This document shows positions 33,469 through 37,703 of a stretch of DNA of 37,703 nt, piece by piece; positions within the stretch are counted from its first letter, which is position 1, and the number at the start of each line of letters is the position of its first letter. This stretch comes from CAYXLI01 sp964464925 (GTDB taxonomy: Bacteria; Acidobacteriota; Terriglobia; Bryobacterales; Bryobacteraceae), in the NCBI GenBank assembly GCA_964464925.1, contig CAYXLI010000043.1:1-37703 (forward strand), in the 5' to 3' direction. Made by a program: the position numbers and the translations under genes. A model generated the notes under the pieces. It ran no database searches. It saw only the letters and a program-made list of their open reading frames with translations, and had not been told where the DNA came from.

Positions 33469-33591
33469 GACTTTTTCCTTCTTCGTGGCTTGGGGTTCGC
33501 AATAGCCTCCAGAACGGGGCAAGAGTCGTCCTGCTTCGATGGTTGCCGTAGTGCCTGTTCTTTGCGCGACTTGGCCAATTTGCAGTGACAC
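33469..33591 (-). pseudogene. merR remnant (helix-turn-helix stub)
   Basis: From a GTG at 33591 the frame reads VSLQIGQVAQRTG, a textbook MerR-family N-terminus, then ATIEAGRLLPRSGGY, which matches the second part of the MerR DNA-binding domain with several residues lost in the middle (the usual I-R-Y-Y-E segment). After GGY the similarity stops, and a further ~11 codons run into the thioredoxin-like ATG. About 41 codons remain of a gene normally near 130-140 codons. The stub is in frame with the downstream gene, so a fused product is possible. It directly follows a MerR-type operator, as an autoregulated merR would. It cannot form the effector-binding coiled coil. Confidence 0.65.
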
Positions 33592-33601
33592 AGCACCTCT
33601 A

Positions 33602-33635
33602 AGAATACAGCCTGGACTTAACTTCGGAGTCAAGT
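33602..33635 (-). promoter_or_regulatory. MerR-type promoter/operator for the mer-like operon
   Basis: On the minus strand, ACTTGACTCCGAAGTTAAGT (33635-33616) is an imperfect 10+10 dyad with 8 of 10 paired positions. It contains the -35 hexamer TTGACT at 33633-33628. A -10-like TATTCT at 33607-33602 is 20 bp away, the overlong spacing that MerR-family activators correct. Transcription would begin close to the GTG of the merR stub. Confidence 0.65.
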
Positions 33636-33717
33636 GCCCAATGTGAAAACGGGGAGATGCCTCCTCGGCGTACGCAGCTTAGGACACCGTACGAGCACTC
33701 CGTTCCCTTCGGTCTTA

Positions 33718-33782
33718 TATAATGCTTTGGACATATAAGCATAGCCTTCGAGTGCCTTTGGTCTGGGTGGCTGCGGCACTCG
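33718..33782 (+). promoter_or_regulatory. Candidate promoter and leader hairpin of Oar receptor 3
   Basis: A consensus -10 TATAAT lies at 33718-33723, with no convincing -35 at 16-18 bp. About 30 bases further, CGAGTGCC (33749-33756) and GGCACTCG (33775-33782) form an 8-bp perfect stem with an 18-nt loop. The ATG at 33863 would then have a ~130-nt leader. No known riboswitch was recognised. Confidence 0.35.
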
Positions 33783-33862
33783 CGCTCTAGACACGGTTTG
33801 TGACTGAATGATGTCTAAGAGACGATTAGGCTCCACAAAAGGGGTTACAAGGGGTTATTAAA

Positions 33863-36800
33863 ATGAAACATCTCCGTTGGATGTGCGCGCTTTGTGCGCT
33901 CTTTCTGGTTTTTACTCTCTCTTCTTCTGCACAGGCTGTAAATGGAACTCTTCTTGGTACCGTAACGGATACGAGCGGTGCTGCCGTACCGAATTCCAAA
34001 ATTACAGCCACCGAAATGAACACCGGCGTCAGCCGGACAACTACCACGAATGAAAGCGGAAACTACACTTTCCCGGATCTTCCGCCCGGAGTCTACCGGG
34101 TCGATACAGAAATGACGGGATTCAAGAAAGTGTCGCGGGCGAATGTGACCGTGCTGGTCAACAGCACCGTGAGAACGGACCTCACACTGGAACCGGGCAA
34201 TGTTGCCGAGACCATAGAGGTGACCGCGGAGGCTCCGGCGCTGCAGACGGAGCGCGCCGATACTGGACGCAAGGTAGAGACAAAGCAGATCGAAGATCTG
34301 CCGGTCTCTACTCCGGGCAGCCGCAATTTTCAGGCGCTCCTCAATTTAGTTCCCGGCACGACGCGTGCGTTCCGGCCGCATTCGGAGTTCTTCAACCCGC
34401 AGAACAGCCTGGCTACCCAGGTGAACGGCCAGTCGCGGCTCGCGAATAACGTTCAGTTCGAAGGCGTGGACAACAATGAACGAACGGGATTGCTGACCGT
34501 TTACATTCCCGCGCTGGAAGCATTACAAACGATCGACGTCAGCACAAGTAATTTCGAAGCGGAGTTGGGACGCGCGACAGGCGCAGTAACGAACGTCCTG
34601 CTAAAGTCCGGAACCAACGACATCCACGGGCAGGCATATTGGTTCAATCGCGTGAGCGCGCTCTCATCCCGCGCCTTCTACGATCCGGTTCGGTCGCACT
34701 TCGTTTTCAATTACACCGGCGGCCAGTTGGGTGGTCCAATTATCAAGAACAAAACGTTCTTCTTCGTCGATTACCTCCGCATCATGGACCGGCGGTACAA
34801 CGTGGATCGCTACACGCTTCCTACTGCCGAAGAGCGCGCCGGGGACCTGAGCGCGTCTCCCACGCCAATCTACGATCCAAATACAGGAGACCCGAACACC
34901 GGCGCGGGACGCACTCAATTTCCAGGGAATGTGATTCCCGCGAACCGGTTGGATCCGATTTCCAAAAAAATTCTCGCGATGGTTCCATTGCCCAACCTGC
35001 CGGGCCTGAACAACAATTACTACACACTCATCCCGTTTTCTCGTAACAGCGATCAGTTTGATGTGAAGGGTGATCACAACTGGAACGAGAAGAATCGCAT
35101 TTCCGTCCGCTACAGCTACTTCAAACCGGTCACTACGGATCAGTCCGCATTCGGATCGGCGGGCGGCCCGCATGGCGGCGGCTTCGAAGCGACTGGCACC
35201 CAGGCCACCCACAATGGCGCAATCAACTACAATCACATCTTTTCGCCGACGCTGATCACGGAGGCGCGCGCTGGCGTGAACCGTTACCGCAATGACGCGC
35301 AGCAGATGGATTACGGGTCAACCGACGCTCAGGCGCTCGGCGTACCCGGCGTCAACGTGAACGCGTTTACGAGCGGCATGGTGGGCATCGACATCGGCGG
35401 GTTTTCGAATCCTATCGTCGGATACTCGGCCAGCTTGCCGTGGGTCCGGGCGGAAACGAACATAGACATGGTGAATTCGTGGACCAAGCTAAAGGGCAAT
35501 CACACTGTAAAATGGGGCGCCGAATTGCGCCGCGTCCGAGACGATTTGCTGCAGACCCAGACCTACAGCCCGAGAGGACTCTATCGCTTCCGTGAACCGC
35601 AGACCGCTATCCCGGGCTCGGCGACCAGCTTCGGCAACTCCTTCGGAAGTTTCCTCCTCGGATTGCCCAACGAAGTCGGCCGCGACCTGCCCATCATCTT
35701 TCCGGCCTATCGCGCGTGGGAGTTCTACACATTCCTGCAGGACAAGTGGACGATTACGCCGAAGCTGACCCTCGATTATGGCCTGCGGTGGGAGTTCTAT
35801 CCACCGGCCACACCGGCCCACCCGGCGGGATTCTCCAACTACGATCCGGCATCCAACAGTCTGGTGATTGCCGGCGTCGGGAACAATCCCTTAAACGCGG
35901 GCCGCGAAACCCGCTATAAGGACTTCGCTCCCAGAGTCGGGCTGGCGTATCGATTCACGGAGCGCACCGTCTTCCGTGGCGGATTCGGCATCAGCTATTC
36001 GCCGTATCCGGATAATACGTACGCGTACAACTTCCCCGTGAAGCAGAACAATTCCTTCAATGGGGCATGCAGTTTCTGTCCCGCCTTGCTGCCGAACGGA
36101 CAAACAGCAACACTGTCGGCAGGCTTCCCTGCGCCCACGCCTGCGGCGGTTCCGGCAAACGGAATTATTCCGAACGCCGATCCGAACCAGGTGTATGAAA
36201 TCATCAACTCCAAGTTCCGGGAACCATACGTCGAATCTTGGAACGTTGCGGTGCAGCAGGCACTCCCGCATAACTTCTCGCTGGATGTGGCCTACGTAGG
36301 CAACCACGGCGTGGATCAACCGGCCGTGTATAACCTGAATGCGGCGACAGTGCTTGGTCTCGATGTCGCAGGCCAGCCACTGTATCAGAAGTTCGGCAGA
36401 AAGGCGGCGACGAATCTGCGTTATGTGGGTCTCAGCTCCAGCTACAACGCGCTTCAGGTGAAACTCGATAAGCGTTATTCGTCCGGGCTGGCCATCACGA
36501 GTTCGTACACCTACAGCAAGGCCATGGGATTCCAGCCGGAGACGGAAGGGTTGCCGTATTACTTCGATTTACGAAAGAATTATGCGCGGCTTAATTTCGA
36601 CCGGACGCATAACTTCGTTCAGAGCTGGGTGTATGAGCTGCCATTCGGTCCCGGCAGGCATTGGCTGAAGAGCGGACCCGTGGCGTACGTTTTAGGAGGA
36701 TGGCAGATGAATGCCATCCTGACGATTGCTAGCGGAACGCCGCTGAATTTCGGCTCGAACGCAGCGGGCCTGCGCGCGCCCGGGAACAGCAATACGCTGA

Positions 36801-37162
36801 ACCACGTAGGCTCAATCGAGATTCTGCACGGCACGGGCCGGGATGCGCCATGGTTCAATCCAGCAGTATGCTCATCCAGCGTGACTTCGAATTGCTTCTC
36901 GCAGCCCGGAGCTTTGCAAGTCGGAAACCTTGGACGTTACCCGATCAGCGGACCTGGATTCTGGAATCTGGACGGATCCATCTTTAAACAATTCCGAATC
37001 CGTGAGCGGATGCAACTGGAATTGCGCGGCGAAGCGTTCAGCCTGACGAACACGCCGCAGTGGAGTAATCCGGATACGGGAATCGGGAACCGCACGTTCG
37101 GCTACATCACGAGTGCCGGAGGAAACCGGCAAATCCAGTTCGGTGCGAAGGTAATTTTTTAG
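33863..37162 (+). CDS. Oar-like TonB-dependent outer-membrane receptor 3
   Basis: 1099 aa. A signal peptide (MKHLRWMCALCALFLVFTLSSSAQA) is followed by a carboxypeptidase-regulatory-like domain (~28-112: GTLLGTVTDTSGAAVPNSKI, NESGNYTFPDLPPGVYRVD), a plug-like region (~115-250: VNGQSRLANNVQFEGVDNNE, TGAVTNVLLKSGTNDIHGQA) and a barrel ending RQIQFGAKVIF with terminal Phe. CSFCP and the pair in VCSSSVTSNCF may be loop disulfides. AAGGGG lies about 10 bases before the ATG. It is divergent from the mer-like operon, with about 220 bp to the MerR-type operator. Like receptors 1 and 2, its ligand is unknown; no substrate-specific enzyme is adjacent on its strand in the window. Confidence 0.92.
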   Translation: MKHLRWMCALCALFLVFTLSSSAQAVNGTLLGTVTDTSGAAVPNSKITATEMNTGVSRTTTTNESGNYTFPDLPPGVYRVDTEMTGFKKVSRANVTVLVNSTVRTDLTLEPGNVAETIEVTAEAPALQTERADTGRKVETKQIEDLPVSTPGSRNFQALLNLVPGTTRAFRPHSEFFNPQNSLATQVNGQSRLANNVQFEGVDNNERTGLLTVYIPALEALQTIDVSTSNFEAELGRATGAVTNVLLKSGTNDIHGQAYWFNRVSALSSRAFYDPVRSHFVFNYTGGQLGGPIIKNKTFFFVDYLRIMDRRYNVDRYTLPTAEERAGDLSASPTPIYDPNTGDPNTGAGRTQFPGNVIPANRLDPISKKILAMVPLPNLPGLNNNYYTLIPFSRNSDQFDVKGDHNWNEKNRISVRYSYFKPVTTDQSAFGSAGGPHGGGFEATGTQATHNGAINYNHIFSPTLITEARAGVNRYRNDAQQMDYGSTDAQALGVPGVNVNAFTSGMVGIDIGGFSNPIVGYSASLPWVRAETNIDMVNSWTKLKGNHTVKWGAELRRVRDDLLQTQTYSPRGLYRFREPQTAIPGSATSFGNSFGSFLLGLPNEVGRDLPIIFPAYRAWEFYTFLQDKWTITPKLTLDYGLRWEFYPPATPAHPAGFSNYDPASNSLVIAGVGNNPLNAGRETRYKDFAPRVGLAYRFTERTVFRGGFGISYSPYPDNTYAYNFPVKQNNSFNGACSFCPALLPNGQTATLSAGFPAPTPAAVPANGIIPNADPNQVYEIINSKFREPYVESWNVAVQQALPHNFSLDVAYVGNHGVDQPAVYNLNAATVLGLDVAGQPLYQKFGRKAATNLRYVGLSSSYNALQVKLDKRYSSGLAITSSYTYSKAMGFQPETEGLPYYFDLRKNYARLNFDRTHNFVQSWVYELPFGPGRHWLKSGPVAYVLGGWQMNAILTIASGTPLNFGSNAAGLRAPGNSNTLNHVGSIEILHGTGRDAPWFNPAVCSSSVTSNCFSQPGALQVGNLGRYPISGPGFWNLDGSIFKQFRIRERMQLELRGEAFSLTNTPQWSNPDTGIGNRTFGYITSAGGNRQIQFGAKVIF

Positions 37163-37179
37163 GTTAACTCTGTAACAGT

Positions 37180-37213
37180 GCCCCTGCTCCGGCAAGAGCC
37201 CGGAAGCAGGGGC
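37180..37213 (+). terminator. Hairpin after Oar receptor 3
   Basis: GCCCCTGCTCCGG pairs with CCGGAAGCAGGGGC with a single bulged base and a short loop. It begins 18 bp after the receptor stop. No T-tract follows, so termination may be weak or factor-dependent; stabilisation of the long receptor mRNA is another role. Confidence 0.55.
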
Positions 37214-37661
37214 GCTGAAACGTGAGCCCGAATCTTGGATCTTCGAACCAGCGAGTGGGTCGGAAATGGCCCCATCTGAATCCTTACATGCCGAGAGCGA
37301 TCGTATTCGCAATGAGGCGGGCCTGCCGCCCGTTGCGGAAGGAGAAGAAGGAAAGAACGTGAGCAGCAAAATTAAGCGTCAGGACGACGATTATAAACGT
37401 CGGTGGCAGGGTCGATAGGGCACGAATTCCGGCCACGTATCCAAGCTGATCCTGCCGGCCATGGCACCGCCAGACAACGTTGAGCTCGTCTGTAACGTTA
37501 GCTGCATCCTGCCGGATCGACAGTGGGGAGCGGACACGCCAACTCGGCAGTCACAGATTCCTCGACTCGATTGCGCCTCTTTTCTTACACTTACGCGCAT
37601 TTCGCCGCAAAAACAGAACACCCCTCCTGCGACCATCACGCTAGAGAAAGGTGTACCTGAA
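37214..37661. other. Non-coding stretch, nothing recognised
   Basis: About 450 bp separate the receptor hairpin from the partial gene at the window end. A 102-codon minus-strand frame (37699-37391) has no recognisable motif and overlaps the start of the partial gene. I saw no tRNA arms, transposase remnant or strong promoter. Confidence 0.4.
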
Positions 37662-37703
37662 ATGTCATCACAACGGAAAATCGAGGCGAATCGCCGCAAC
37701 GGA
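37662..37703 (+). CDS. Start of a conserved hypothetical protein (ANRRN-type N-terminus), cut by the window end
   Basis: The ATG at 37662 opens 14 codons reading MSSQRKIEANRRNG to the last base. Many soil bacterial proteins, often in multicopy families in Solibacter-type genomes, begin in this way: Q-x-x-I-x-A-N-R-R/A-N followed by A-x-K-S-T-G-P-x-T. AGAAAGGTG lies about 10 bases upstream as a ribosome site. Their function is unknown. The call rests only on this short N-terminal pattern. Confidence 0.55.
   Translation, partial: MSSQRKIEANRRNG

Noticed and set aside
33139..33633. Reading the whole 164-codon frame as one thioredoxin-like protein
   Set aside because: The first part covers the MerR operator and the merR stub, and a good ribosome site precedes the internal ATG at 33468. 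A fused form remains possible but is not the primary call.
33700..33790. Possible tRNA because of nearby stems
   Set aside because: There is no T-loop consensus, no cloverleaf spacing and no anticodon arm; a leader hairpin explains the pairing.
36872..37369. 165-codon minus-strand frame over the end of Oar receptor 3
   Set aside because: It overlaps the conserved barrel end and the hairpin; no motif is visible.
37391..37699. 102-codon minus-strand frame near the right edge
   Set aside because: It has no recognisable motif and overlaps the recognisable start of another gene on the plus strand.
1..37703. CRISPR array or tandem direct-repeat array
   Set aside because: I saw no regularly spaced direct repeats; the only strong repeat is the inverted pair at 15953-16105.

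Overview
The window looks like chromosome of an Acidobacteriota member close to Bryobacteraceae / 'Candidatus Solibacter'. This rests on protein families rather than a marker gene. It has three very large Oar-like TonB-dependent receptors with an N-terminal carboxypeptidase-regulatory domain, a VWFA-related domain of the acidobacterial type (TIGR03436-like), a glycosidase ending in a Solibacter-type C-terminal domain (TIGR03437-like), a DUF4159 protein, a reaction-centre-type cytochrome c and a large zinc metalloprotease. Most genes encode exported proteins, as expected for a soil polymer degrader. No rRNA, tRNA or CRISPR array was seen.

Layout. 1-1.5 kb: a decayed IS3-type orfA at the edge, then a truncated haemoglobin fused to ankyrin repeats. 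1.6-6.7 kb: Oar receptor 1 (-), a divergent exported TPR protein and a single-domain response regulator with a palindrome before its start. 6.9-13.6 kb: a Tat-exported mannonate-dehydratase-like enolase-superfamily protein divergent from Oar receptor 2, then an exported FMN alpha-hydroxy-acid oxidase with a haem-c-like CxxCH motif and a small exported protein. 13.7-16.1 kb: a DUF1080 protein, a PAS histidine kinase and a 153-bp element with 29-bp perfect inverted repeats that contains the kinase stop codon. 16.1-19.7 kb: a zinc metalloprotease and a two-gene HAD phosphatase / small membrane protein operon.

19.9-27.2 kb is a co-directional run that probably forms one transcription unit: GH140-like glycosidase, tsaB (1-bp overlap), a POTRA protein without a barrel, GH16 glucanase, and the small and large subunits of a molybdenum hydroxylase. 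The large subunit has a 1-base frameshift. An intrinsic terminator follows. Next come an 828-aa secreted glycosidase-like protein and, on the other strand, DUF4159, VWFA and dihaem cytochrome c genes.

32.2-33.6 kb holds an orphan 57-codon small ORF and a compact mercury-type operon: thioredoxin-like, MerP-like and MerT-like genes with 4-bp overlaps. It is preceded by a good MerR-type operator and a merR gene reduced to a helix-turn-helix stub; no merA is present. Oar receptor 3 follows, and the window ends in the first codons of a conserved hypothetical gene.

The receptors, glycosidases and oxidoreductases suggest capture and oxidation of plant or fungal carbohydrate products in the periplasm. 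The most unusual items are the globin-ankyrin fusion, the CxxCH-bearing flavin oxidase and the mer locus with a collapsed regulator.
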